DNA from: Pseudomonas khavaziana
Lineage (GTDB): Bacteria > Pseudomonadota > Gammaproteobacteria > Pseudomonadales > Pseudomonadaceae
Direction: 5' to 3'
Assembly: GCF_019145205.1 (NCBI RefSeq)
Contig: NZ_JAHSTT010000004.1
Span: 467,407 to 531,406 of the forward strand
Length of the DNA: 64,000 nucleotides
Shown: piece by piece, positions 29,801 to 36,808 of the stretch
Numbering within the stretch: the stretch's first letter is position 1
How the letters are laid out: each line of letters opens with the position of its first letter
Translations under genes and position numbers: made by a program
The notes under the pieces: generated by a model
Told to the model about the DNA's origin: nothing
The model's database searches: none
The model's input: only the letters and a program-made list of their open reading frames with translations

Positions 29801-30332
29801 CCTGGGCCTGGCGATTGCCGACGGCTTGTGCCGCGTGCTGGGCCATCAATTGAGCGTGCGCTCCTGGCCGGGCAAGGGCAGCGTCTTCAGCGTGTGCGTG
29901 CCGCTGGCGCGCAACCAGGCCATCCCGCAACCCAAGGCGCCGGCGGAAAACGGCCTGCCTCTGAGCGGCGCACGGGTGCTGTGCGTGGATAACGAGGAGA
30001 GCATCCTGATTGGCATGCGCAGCCTGCTCACACGCTGGGGCTGTGAAGTCTGGACCGCAGCCAATCAGGCCCAATGTGCGGCACTGCTGGCCGAGGGCAT
30101 GCGCCCGCAACTGGCACTGGTGGATTACCACCTGGACCACGGCGAAACCGGCACCGAGCTGATGGGCTGGCTAAGGGCACAATTGGCCGAGCCGATCCCC
30201 GGCGTGGTGATCAGCGCCGACGGGCGCCCGGAGATGGTCGCCGAGGTGCATGGCGCGGGGTTGGATTACCTGGCCAAGCCGGTGAAACCGGCGGCGTTGC
30301 GGGCACTGTTGAGCAGGCATCTGCCACTGTAA
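26862..30332 (+). CDS. Hybrid sensor histidine kinase with sodium:solute symporter-like sensor domain
   Basis: 1156 aa. The N-terminal half (about 1-500) is an SSS-type membrane domain of about 13 segments, as in CbrA. Next come a PAS domain (about 630-740), a coiled coil, a HisKA domain with phospho-acceptor His in AAVSHDLMQPLNAA, and an ATPase domain with N box FLTNAFRYADG and G boxes DRGPGIP and GLGLGLAI. A receiver domain follows (VLCVDNEES, phospho-acceptor Asp in LALVDYHLD, Lys in LAKPVKP). The start is ATG 26862, because CGGAG is well spaced for it. There is no DNA-binding output and no adjacent response regulator, so the partner is elsewhere. It resembles P. aeruginosa PA3271. Confidence 0.92.
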   Translation: MTLSSGLIAAVALAYMAIMFAIAFYGDRRHAPLPPRVRAWVYSLSLAVYCTSWTFFGAVGQAAEQLWAFLPIYLGPVLLLVLAPWVLQKMILISKQENITSIADFIAARYGKSQSLAVVVALICLVGVLPYIALQLKGIVLGVNLLIGAGPDTTGTRAQDTALIVSLVLALFTIVFGTRNLDATEHHRGMVLAIAFESLVKLFAFLAVGAFVTYGLYDGFGDLFSQAMLAPRLEEYWKETINWPSMVVQTGVAMMAIICLPRQFHVTVVENIDPQDLRLAKWVFPAYLILAALFVVPIALGGKMLLPGSVLPDSYVISLPMAQAHPALAVLAFIGGASAATGMVIVASIALSTMVSNDMLLPWLLRRSSAERPFEVFRHWMLSVRRVSIVIILLLAYVSYRLLGSTASLATIGQIAFAAVTQLAPAMLGALYWKQANRRGVFAGLAAGTFLWFYTLVLPVTAKSLGWSLSLFPGLTWMHSHPFGLSVTSLTLGTVFSLAGNFTLFVWVSMLSRTRVSEHWQAGRFIGQEISQRANARSMLSVQISDLLSLAARFVGEERAQQSFIRFAYRQGKGFNPNQNADNDWIAHTERLLAGVLGASSTRAVVKAAIEGREMQLEDVVRIADEASEVLQFNRALLQGAIENITQGISVVDQSLKLVAWNRRYLELFNYPDGLISVGRPIADIIRYNAERGLCGPGEAEVHVARRLHWMRQGRAHTSERLFPNGRVIELIGNPMPGGGFVMSFTDITAFREAEQALTEANEGLEQRVTERTHELSQLNVALTDAKGVAESASQSKTRFLAAVSHDLMQPLNAARLFSAALSHQHDGLSSEARQLVQHLDSSLRSAEDLISDLLDISRLENGKINPQRQPFVLNELFDTLGAEFKALAHEQGLRFRWRGSRLRVDSDIKLLRRILQNFLTNAFRYADGPVLLGVRRRQGELCLEVWDRGPGIPLDKQKVIFEEFKRLDSHQTRAEKGLGLGLAIADGLCRVLGHQLSVRSWPGKGSVFSVCVPLARNQAIPQPKAPAENGLPLSGARVLCVDNEESILIGMRSLLTRWGCEVWTAANQAQCAALLAEGMRPQLALVDYHLDHGETGTELMGWLRAQLAEPIPGVVISADGRPEMVAEVHGAGLDYLAKPVKPAALRALLSRHLPL

Positions 30333-30353
30333 AGGGTCGTACTCGGTGAAAAT

Positions 30354-30546
30354 GTGGGAGGGGGCTTGCCCTAATGCCAGTCAGTTAAGGCTTTTTTGTA
30401 GGAGCGAGCTTGCTCGCGAAAAACTTACAGGCGCCGCGTTCACTCAGCAAAGACGCGTTATCGTTGACGTTTTTCGCGAGCAAGCTCGCTCCTACAGAAG
30501 GCGATGACCGCTTAACTGACTGGCATTAGGGCAAGCCCCCTCCCAC
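30354..30546. repeat. Nested REPIN: GTAGGAG pair inside a 36-bp perfect inverted repeat
   Basis: Outer arms 30354-30389 and 30511-30546 are perfect inverted repeats. The distal 18 bases are GTGGGAG-family REP and the proximal 18 bases read TAATGCCAGTCAGTTAAG. Inside lies a complete GTAGGAG-type REP pair (30398-30495). The block fills the gap between the convergent kinase and rmuC genes. Confidence 0.9.
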
Positions 30547-30560
30547 ACTTGGCCACAGGT

Positions 30561-32054
30561 CTATTCGGGGAGATGCGCCACGCCATCCGAATCTGTCATC
30601 GCCCGTTCCAGCAGATCCGCCGGCAGGCTCTTACTGGCACGGGCACCGAGCAGCCTTAGTTGCTCGGTACGACTGACCAGATTCCCGCGTCCATCCGTCA
30701 GTTTGTTTCGTGCCGCGCTGTAAGCCTTGTCCAATTGCTGCAACCGATTGCCCACCTCGTCCAGATCCTGGATAAACAGCACGAACTTGTCGTACAGCCA
30801 CCCGGCACGCTCGGCGATTTCCCGGGCGTTCTGGCTTTGGCGCTCCTGCTTCCACAGACTGTCGATCACCCGCAGGGTAGCGAGCAAGGTGGTGGGGCTG
30901 ACAATCACGATATGGCGGTCGAAGGCCTCCTGGAACAGGTTGGGCTCGGCCTGCAATGCCGCGGAAAACGCTGCTTCGATCGGCACGAACAACAGGACGA
31001 AGTCCAGGCTGTGCAAACCTTCGAGGCGCTTGTAATCCTTGCCGGCCAAGCCTTTGACGTGATTACGCAGAGACAGCACGTGCTGCTTGAGCGCCGCCTG
31101 GCCAATTACCTCATCATCCGCCGCGACGTATTGCTGATAGGCGGTCAAGCTGACCTTGGAATCGACCACCACCTGCTTGTCGCCCGGCAACATGATCAGT
31201 ACGTCCGGCTGGAAACGCTCGCCATCCGGGCCCTTGAGGCTGACCTGGGTCTGGTATTCACGGCCTTTTTCCAGGCCCGCATGTTCCAGTACCCGCTCAA
31301 GGATCAGCTCGCCCCAGTTGCCCTGGGTTTTCTGGCCCTTGAGGGCTCGGGTCAGGTTGGTGGCTTCATCCGACAGGCGCAGGTTCAGTTGCTGCAAGCG
31401 CTCAAGCTCCTTGGCCAGGGAAAAACGCTCGCGGGCTTCGTTCTGGTAGCTTTCTTCGACTCGCTTCTCAAACGACTGGATGCGCTCCTTAAGCGGGTCG
31501 AGCAGTTGGCCCAGGCGTTCCTGGCTGGTTTCAGCAAAGCGCTGCTCACGCTCATCGAAGATTTTGCCGGCCAGCTCGGCGAACTGCGCACGCAGCTCAT
31601 CCCGTGAGCCTTGCAGGTCAGTGAGACGTTGTTGATGGCTGTCTTGTTGCTCGCGCAGTTCCGCGCTCAGGGCCGCCGCCAGGGCGTCGAGACGCCGCAG
31701 CTCGGTTTCCTTGGCACTGCGGTCGAGGTTCCAGGCGTGGGCGGCATCGCGGGCGTTATCGCGGTCGATCTGCAACAATTCGACTTCGCGGCGCAAGGCA
31801 GCCAGGTCGGCCTGCTTGGCGGCATTGGCGTGGCTCAGGTCACTGATCTCATCGCGACTGGCGTCCAACTGGGCAGCGAGCCCCTCCTGGGCCAGTTGCG
31901 CGGTCGCCAGGCGCTCTTCCAGCAGTTCCCAGCCGGTAGCGCGTGCGCTCAGACGTCGCTGGAGTTGCCAGCACAGCGCCAATAAAGGTACTGCTGCGCC
32001 AACAAGCCCCAAGGCGATACTGGTCCAGTCAACTACCATAGCCATTTCTGCCAT
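30561..32054 (-). CDS. rmuC: DNA recombination protein RmuC
   Basis: 497-aa RmuC. An N-terminal membrane anchor (WTSIALGLVGAAVPLLALCW) precedes a long coiled coil (about residues 30-190). The conserved nuclease-like domain follows, with QGNWGELILERVLEHAGLEK, PDVLIMLPGDKQVVVDSKVS and IVSPTTLLATLRVIDSLWKQ. RmuC limits recombination between inverted repeats. ATG 32054 is used; several in-frame ATGs up to 32039 are alternatives, and no clear Shine-Dalgarno decides. Confidence 0.93.
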   Translation of the reverse strand: MAEMAMVVDWTSIALGLVGAAVPLLALCWQLQRRLSARATGWELLEERLATAQLAQEGLAAQLDASRDEISDLSHANAAKQADLAALRREVELLQIDRDNARDAAHAWNLDRSAKETELRRLDALAAALSAELREQQDSHQQRLTDLQGSRDELRAQFAELAGKIFDEREQRFAETSQERLGQLLDPLKERIQSFEKRVEESYQNEARERFSLAKELERLQQLNLRLSDEATNLTRALKGQKTQGNWGELILERVLEHAGLEKGREYQTQVSLKGPDGERFQPDVLIMLPGDKQVVVDSKVSLTAYQQYVAADDEVIGQAALKQHVLSLRNHVKGLAGKDYKRLEGLHSLDFVLLFVPIEAAFSAALQAEPNLFQEAFDRHIVIVSPTTLLATLRVIDSLWKQERQSQNAREIAERAGWLYDKFVLFIQDLDEVGNRLQQLDKAYSAARNKLTDGRGNLVSRTEQLRLLGARASKSLPADLLERAMTDSDGVAHLPE

Positions 32055-32100
32055 CACCGAAAAAAAACAAGGGTAACCAAGCGCAGGGCTGGAGGACAGC

Positions 32101-32424
32101 TCAGTCTTCGACCTGGCCCAGTTCGCGCTGGGCGCGACGGTCGCCGGCGCGAGCGGCAGAACGCAACAGGTCGTGGCCTATACGGCGGTCGCGGGCGTTC
32201 CCGCATTCGCGGCACATCAGTTGGCCGAGACGACTCTGCGCGGCAACCACGCCTTCACGGGCGGGCTGTTTGAGCAAGCGTCCAGCGAAGTGCTTGATAT
32301 TGCTGCTCTGCCCAAGGCGCGGGCTGTCGAGCAGCCACAAAGCAACCTTCAAGGAAAAACGCTTGGGAGTGGTAACAGTTTGGGCAGTGTCGGTAACAGA
32401 AGGTGGTACTGAGCGAAACTTCAT
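32101..32424 (-). CDS. SEL1-like repeat protein
   Basis: 107 aa. The C-terminal half carries one to two degenerate SEL1-type helical repeats (AREGVVAAQSRLGQL and SAARAGDRRAQRELGQ). The remainder is basic. The start at ATG 32424 is the best guess; the frame continues upstream but that part looks non-coding. It lies 46 bases before rmuC on the same strand. Confidence 0.6.
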   Translation of the reverse strand: MKFRSVPPSVTDTAQTVTTPKRFSLKVALWLLDSPRLGQSSNIKHFAGRLLKQPAREGVVAAQSRLGQLMCRECGNARDRRIGHDLLRSAARAGDRRAQRELGQVED

Positions 32425-32881
32425 AAAGCACTGTGGGACAGAACGGAAGGCGCGCCACTCTACTCTTTTTTTCGTACAGGTAAAGCTGAAAAAACCCGGC
32501 ACGCCCGTTCTAGAGCAAGCGCTCGGGACAATCCACAGAAGCTGTGGATAACTCAGTGGACAACCCCCCTTGAACTGGCTCAAAGGCCCATGGAATGGGG
32601 CCTCAGGTCAAACTGACGATTTTTTCACCAATAAAAAAAAGCGAGATTTTTCATTGACTTAAATTTTGATTACAGGCAAATGAGCGCTGTCCAAGGTGAG
32701 GAACAGAAGGGTTACACACGTCGCAACCAATGTGCACAAGTACCCGCGTGGGGGTTATAAGGTCAGCGTTTTTTGATTCAACATGCCTTAAACATGTTAC
32801 TGCCCGGACAAACCCAGGGACTTTCCAAATGTGTCGCATCTCGCCACACTGCCCCACCGACAACGCAACCCTGTAGGGCCG
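32425..32881. other. Intergenic region with DnaA-box-like cluster
   Basis: The 457-bp gap between divergent genes holds three DnaA-box-like 9-mers within 35 bases: CAATCCACA at 32529-32537, perfect TGTGGATAA at 32543-32551 and AGTGGACAA at 32555-32563. An AT-rich stretch follows at 32615-32670. No reading frame here looks coding. Confidence 0.5.
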
Positions 32882-33187
32882 ATGAAAGGAATTCTGTTAT
32901 TCGCCTTGCTGCTATTGGCCGTCTGCGCGACCTCCCTGGGCATCAATGCCGCGCTACCTTCCCCGGACGGCGCGCTGTTCGCCAGCGCGATCCTGATATC
33001 GGCCACCTTTACCGCCGTGAGCCTGTGCATTGAATTGGGTGACGGCAGGATCAATGACATGCACGAGGTCATACGCGTGATCGAGACCAGGCAGTCTCTA
33101 CGCTTGACGCTTGCGGCCTACGGCTTGGGTTGCGCTCTGGCAGCGTCAATGACGGTACTGGTCTTTCGCGGGTGGCTCGGCGGCTGA
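32882..33187 (+). CDS. Small two-segment membrane protein, unknown function
   Basis: 101 aa with three hydrophobic stretches (MKGILLFALLLLAVCATSLG, ALFASAILISATFTAVSLCI, AAYGLGCALAASMTVLVF). An acidic and basic loop (ELGDGRINDMHEVIRVIETR) separates the second and third. I do not recognise the family. ATG 32882 is chosen because the hydrophobic N-terminus begins there. Confidence 0.6.
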   Translation: MKGILLFALLLLAVCATSLGINAALPSPDGALFASAILISATFTAVSLCIELGDGRINDMHEVIRVIETRQSLRLTLAAYGLGCALAASMTVLVFRGWLGG

Positions 33188-33627
33188 TGAAGTTTTTTTG
33201 ACGTTGCCCTTCCCTTCCCCATTTCGATCCGTTACTATCCGCGGCGTTAGTACCAAGCTGAAAGTCAATTCTGGTCGAACAATCCCCTGAACACATGGGA
33301 TCGACCACCTCGATGGTTTCCAGGTATTCCTTGCGACGACACAGCCTTTGAACAAGCAAAGGGTGTCGCGAAGATTCAATACTCTGACCGAACCAACCTG
33401 CAAATTGATCAGGATCTTCACCCTGGGCCCAGAACCTTTGCCCCTGTTGTGTTGCCTGCCCTCCTAAGTACCTACCTGCCAGCCCAAGCGCGCCTAATTT
33501 ATCAGCGCTTCAAACTGGCTGCTTTGTTCCAGTCAGGTTCTTCGCTTGATCAATGGTGATCAGCGTTACTGGAACGTTTTAACGTTGCACGGTTCTTATC
33601 CGTGTCATTTGTAGGAACACCAATAAT
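33188..33627. other. Gene-free leader region with strong hairpin
   Basis: 440 bases without a credible gene, upstream of the small gene at 33628. A two-part stem at about 33335-33367 (CGACAC..CCTTTG, loop AACAAG, CAAAGG.GTGTCG) is the strongest structure. Weaker dyads lie at 33282-33301 and 33570-33585. No T run follows the main stem, so it is not a simple terminator. It may be a structured leader or an unrecognised small RNA. Confidence 0.4.
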
Positions 33628-33852
33628 ATGAACGCTCAAATCCATACTCAGGATGCCATTCGCACCCTCACTAACGCTTTTGCCCCAATGAACTGCCTGA
33701 TCATGGCCGCTCGCAAAGGCTGCTTCAGCTTCACCCTGGTCAACGAACACGGCATCGCACGTCACAGCGAACGCCTGTACCCCGATCAATACTCCAGCGC
33801 AGAGCCGCTGCAGGCCGTGATCGAGCGTACCCGCCAGGCACTGACTGCCTGA
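33628..33852 (+). CDS. Small DUF3509-like protein
   Basis: 74 aa (MNAQIHTQDAIRTLTNAFAP ... LQAVIERTRQALTA). The pattern of an N-terminal helix ending in NAFAP, a short beta region and a C-terminal VIERTRQAL helix resembles small Pseudomonas DUF3509 proteins, but I could not confirm it. A clear terminator follows, supporting a real transcription unit. Confidence 0.7.
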   Translation: MNAQIHTQDAIRTLTNAFAPMNCLIMAARKGCFSFTLVNEHGIARHSERLYPDQYSSAEPLQAVIERTRQALTA

Positions 33853-33875
33853 TCGACCCGAGTCGCTGAAATACA

Positions 33876-33907
33876 AAAACCCTGTCTGAAAAACAGGGTT
33901 TTTTATT
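33876..33907 (+). terminator. Terminator after the 74-aa gene
   Basis: AAAACCCTGT, a short loop CTGAAA, ACAGGGTT and then TTTTTATT: a canonical rho-independent terminator 24 bases after the stop. Confidence 0.88.
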
Positions 33908-34130
33908 GCCTGGAATTTGGCCAGCATGCCGTTGAATTAAGTACAAATAGATATAAACGTTATAACCGAATGAAGAAGATGTTTTAAAAACAGTCCTTTA
34001 CATCATGAATATGACACTACACTTCAACTCGAGCGGCATGATCCGCTTGCGACGGGCCTGAGATCCGATTCACCGCTGCCAAGCCCTCCCTTCTCAGGCT
34101 CGTCCACCCCTTTATTGGACTGAGGCTTCT

Positions 34131-34613
34131 ATGGGTATTGCCGCCAGCGAATTGTGTCGTTATGTGATAAGGCCGACGTTGATGTACCTCGGCCGTCATG
34201 ACGCGGCAGCCGAATCCCTGTTGCTGGGCATTGCCGCCAGCCAGTCGGAACTTGGCTCGGCCCTGCATGATAGACGCGGCCATGGCCTATACCGCATCAC
34301 CGAACCACGCCACCGCGCCCTCTGGGATGACTACCTGGCCCTGGACCCCGAGCGGGCCAGCCTGGTACGCGGACTCGCCAGCCAACATGCTTTCCTCACT
34401 GCGCCCCAGTTGGAGTTGACGGTAAATCTGCGCTACGCCACCGCCATCGCCTGGCTGCTGGTGGAGCAGAATAGCCCCGCCTTGCCCACACCCGGCGATG
34501 TGCTCGCCATGGCGCGTATCTGGAAAGAAATTTTCCACCCGCAAGGTCGTCTGCGAGATTTTACCCAGGCGTGGCAAACCTGCGTCTGCCCCATAAAACA
34601 GGTGGCATGCTGA
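34131..34613 (+). CDS. Conserved hypothetical protein, possible degenerate phage lysozyme-like fold
   Basis: 160 aa, start supported by GAGG six bases upstream of ATG 34131. The pattern LLLGIAASQSEL ... GHGLYRITEPRHRALWDDYL ... VRGLASQ ... NLRYATAIAWLLVEQ resembles a phage-associated family that reads roughly LLVGTAxQES ... GLxQxxPxTHxDIWxNYL. At the usual Glu of QES this protein appears to have Gln. No other phage genes are nearby. The function is unknown; the resemblance is from memory. Confidence 0.55.
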   Translation: MGIAASELCRYVIRPTLMYLGRHDAAAESLLLGIAASQSELGSALHDRRGHGLYRITEPRHRALWDDYLALDPERASLVRGLASQHAFLTAPQLELTVNLRYATAIAWLLVEQNSPALPTPGDVLAMARIWKEIFHPQGRLRDFTQAWQTCVCPIKQVAC

Positions 34614-34759
34614 CCGGGCAAAATGCAAGATTCGGCAAAAAACCTGAATTTTGGTCGGATTGTCCTACAAAACCGCTCTATCTCCAGCGTTACAGCCTAT
34701 AGCGCGATGCGAAATTTATTGATACTTTCCGCAGCGGTGATCACCACGGAGTTCTAATA

Positions 34760-36040
34760 ATGAAAAAAGTAATGCTCAAGACCACACTTAGCCTCGCCGT
34801 TGCCATGGCATCCTCCCAACTGTTCGCCAGCGGCTTTGCCCTGAACGAACAGAGCGTCAGCGGGATGGGTACCGGTTTCGCAGGTCGCTCGTCCTCTGCC
34901 GATGATGCAAGCACTGTGTTCGGTAACCCTGCCGGTATGGCACGCCTGGAAGGTCAACAGATCACCGGCGGCGTTGCTGCCATTGATGCCTCCACTGATA
35001 TCAGCGACGTCAGCGGCCGCTCCCGCGGTAGCAACAAAGGCGACATGGTGCCTTTCACTGCCGTCCCTTTCGGTTTCTACACCAATAAACTCAACGATCA
35101 GTGGGCTGTCGGTTTCGGCGTCTATGCACCGTTCGGCCTGGTGACTGACTACGAAAGCGGCTTCCAGGGCCGCGGCTTTGGCAGCAAAAGCGAAGTAAAA
35201 GTCATCACCTTCCAACCGACGGTCAGCTACGCCTTCAATGATCGCGTTTCCGTAGGTTTTGGCCCGACCATCAACCGCATTGCCGGCACCCTGGAATCGG
35301 ACCTGACGCTAAACCCCGCCGCGCCAGACACCAATATCAAGATCAAAGGCGACGACACCGCGCTGGGCTTCAACATCGGTGTGCTGGTACAAGCCACCGA
35401 CACCACCCGCGTCGGCCTGACTTATCACTCCAAGGTCAGCTACAAGCTGGACGGCCACACCGAAGTCAGTGGCCCGGCTGCGACCGCTGGCGCCCTGCGC
35501 AGCAACCGCTACGATGCGTCGCTGAAGATCGATACGCCAGAGTCCTACGACCTGTCGGTCACCCAGGACCTGACTGACGCCTGGAAACTCTACGCGGGTG
35601 CAACCTGGACGCGCTGGAGCCGCTTGAAAGACATCACCGTCAAGAACGAGGGTGTCGTCGGCGGTGCTTCCGGCGGCATACTCGCCCCTGCCCTGGTCGG
35701 CACCATCAAGGAAGACCAGAACTGGCATGATACCTGGGCCTACGCCGTGGGTACTTCGTACCAGCTCACCAAGCAAGTGGTGTTGCGTACCGGCCTGACC
35801 TTCGACCAATCGCCAACCAACAATACGGATCGTTCGCCACGTATCCCAACTGGCGACCGTACGATCTTCAGCCTGGGCCTGGGCTACGAGGTCATGCCGA
35901 ACATGACCGTCGACCTGGCCTACTCCTACTTGAAGGAAGAAGACGTCAAGGTTTCGCGTTCCAACGCATTGGCCAGCTACAACGCCAAGTATGAAAACAG
36001 TGCCAACGGTTTCGGCCTGGGCATGACCTACCGCTTCTGA
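34760..36040 (+). CDS. FadL/OmpP1/TodX family outer-membrane transport protein
   Basis: 426-aa outer-membrane beta-barrel for hydrophobic substrates, probably long-chain fatty acids. It has a signal peptide (MKKVMLKTTLSLAVAMASSQLFA), then the FadL N-terminal hatch SGFALNEQSVSGMGTGFAG and the family signature VFGNPAGMARLEGQQ. Alternating amphipathic strands end with an aromatic terminus (GLGMTYRF). A strong terminator follows. Its neighbours do not include beta-oxidation genes. Confidence 0.93.
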   Translation: MKKVMLKTTLSLAVAMASSQLFASGFALNEQSVSGMGTGFAGRSSSADDASTVFGNPAGMARLEGQQITGGVAAIDASTDISDVSGRSRGSNKGDMVPFTAVPFGFYTNKLNDQWAVGFGVYAPFGLVTDYESGFQGRGFGSKSEVKVITFQPTVSYAFNDRVSVGFGPTINRIAGTLESDLTLNPAAPDTNIKIKGDDTALGFNIGVLVQATDTTRVGLTYHSKVSYKLDGHTEVSGPAATAGALRSNRYDASLKIDTPESYDLSVTQDLTDAWKLYAGATWTRWSRLKDITVKNEGVVGGASGGILAPALVGTIKEDQNWHDTWAYAVGTSYQLTKQVVLRTGLTFDQSPTNNTDRSPRIPTGDRTIFSLGLGYEVMPNMTVDLAYSYLKEEDVKVSRSNALASYNAKYENSANGFGLGMTYRF

Positions 36041-36051
36041 TTCTCGGCGGT

Positions 36052-36095
36052 ATAAAAAAGCCCCGCTCTCCTGCACAGGAGGCGGGGCTTTTCAT
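36052..36095. terminator. Bidirectional terminator between fadL-like and peroxidase genes
   Basis: AAAAAAGCCCCGC, CTCCTGCACAGGAG and GCGGGGCTTTT form a long hairpin with A and T tracts on both sides, between convergent genes. Confidence 0.9.
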
Positions 36096-36105
36096 TGGTC
36101 GCGGC

Positions 36106-36654
36106 TCAGGGCTTGGACGCCAATGCCTCTTCCACTGCCTTGATCAGGTCCGGGCTGTCCGGCTTGGTCACACTGGAAAAGTTGGCAATTACCTTGCCCT
36201 GGCGGTCCACCACGTATTTATAGAAATTCCACTTCGGCGCACTGCTCTGCTGCGCCAGCAGCTTGAACAGGTGTACCGCATCCGGTCCCCTGACCTTCTG
36301 CGGTTCGGTCATGGTGAAGGTCACGCCGTAGTTCACGTAGCAGACCTTGGCGGTCTCTTCGCCGGTCTTGGCTTCCTGCTTGAAATCATCGGACGGCACG
36401 CCGATCACTTCCAGGCCTTGATCCTTGTAACGCTGGTACAAGGCTTCGAGACCTTTGAATTGCGGGGCGAAGCCACAAAAACTCGCAGTATTGACGATCA
36501 CCAGGGGTTTGCCGGCGAAGCGCTGGCACAGGTCAATGGACTCCTTGGCCCGCAACTTCGGCAACTGGCCCTCGAGCAAAGCGGGGCAATCGGCAGCCAT
36601 GGCTATGCTGCCAACAGCCATGAGGACGGGTACAGCGAGCCAGCGCATCAGCAT
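36106..36654 (-). CDS. Glutathione-peroxidase-like thiol peroxidase, periplasmic
   Basis: 182 aa with a signal peptide ([20 protein letters not shown]) and a thioredoxin-fold GPx domain. The peroxidatic Cys is in [11 protein letters not shown], and the Trp-Asn of the active site is in [12 protein letters not shown]. The usual FPCNQF motif reads VPSDDF, so both the tetrad Gln and the common resolving Cys are absent, which suggests an unusual mechanism or reductant. ATG 36654 follows AAGGA. It is the last gene of the marR-MFS-small peptide series on this strand. Confidence 0.88.
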   Translation of the reverse strand: MLMRWLAVPVLMAVGSIAMAADCPALLEGQLPKLRAKESIDLCQRFAGKPLVIVNTASFCGFAPQFKGLEALYQRYKDQGLEVIGVPSDDFKQEAKTGEETAKVCYVNYGVTFTMTEPQKVRGPDAVHLFKLLAQQSSAPKWNFYKYVVDRQGKVIANFSSVTKPDSPDLIKAVEEALASKP

Positions 36655-36688
36655 GATCAAATTCCTTGAGTCAGTTCAGGCATTGAAC

Positions 36689-36808
36689 TTAACAGATCGC
36701 CATGCCCAGTTGCATCAACGCCAGACCGCCCTGTTGCCAACCCCACCAGGCCAGCAGCAACAGAGCCAACACCGCCGCCATGGCCATAACGCGCACCGCT
36801 AGCCTCAT
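36689..36808 (-). CDS. 39-residue single-pass membrane peptide
   Basis: The frame starts MRLAVRVMAMAAVLALLLLA, continues with WWGWQQGG and ends MQLGMAIC. It is one membrane helix with an amphipathic tail. Its ATG overlaps the MFS stop (ATGA), and GGAGG lies four bases upstream, inside the MFS gene, so translation is probably coupled. It is likely an accessory peptide of the exporter; function not known. Confidence 0.65.
   Translation of the reverse strand: MRLAVRVMAMAAVLALLLLAWWGWQQGGLALMQLGMAIC

Noticed and set aside
32529..32563. Chromosomal origin of replication
   Set aside because: DnaA-like boxes are present, but there are only three, and dnaA, dnaN, gyrB or rpmH are not nearby.
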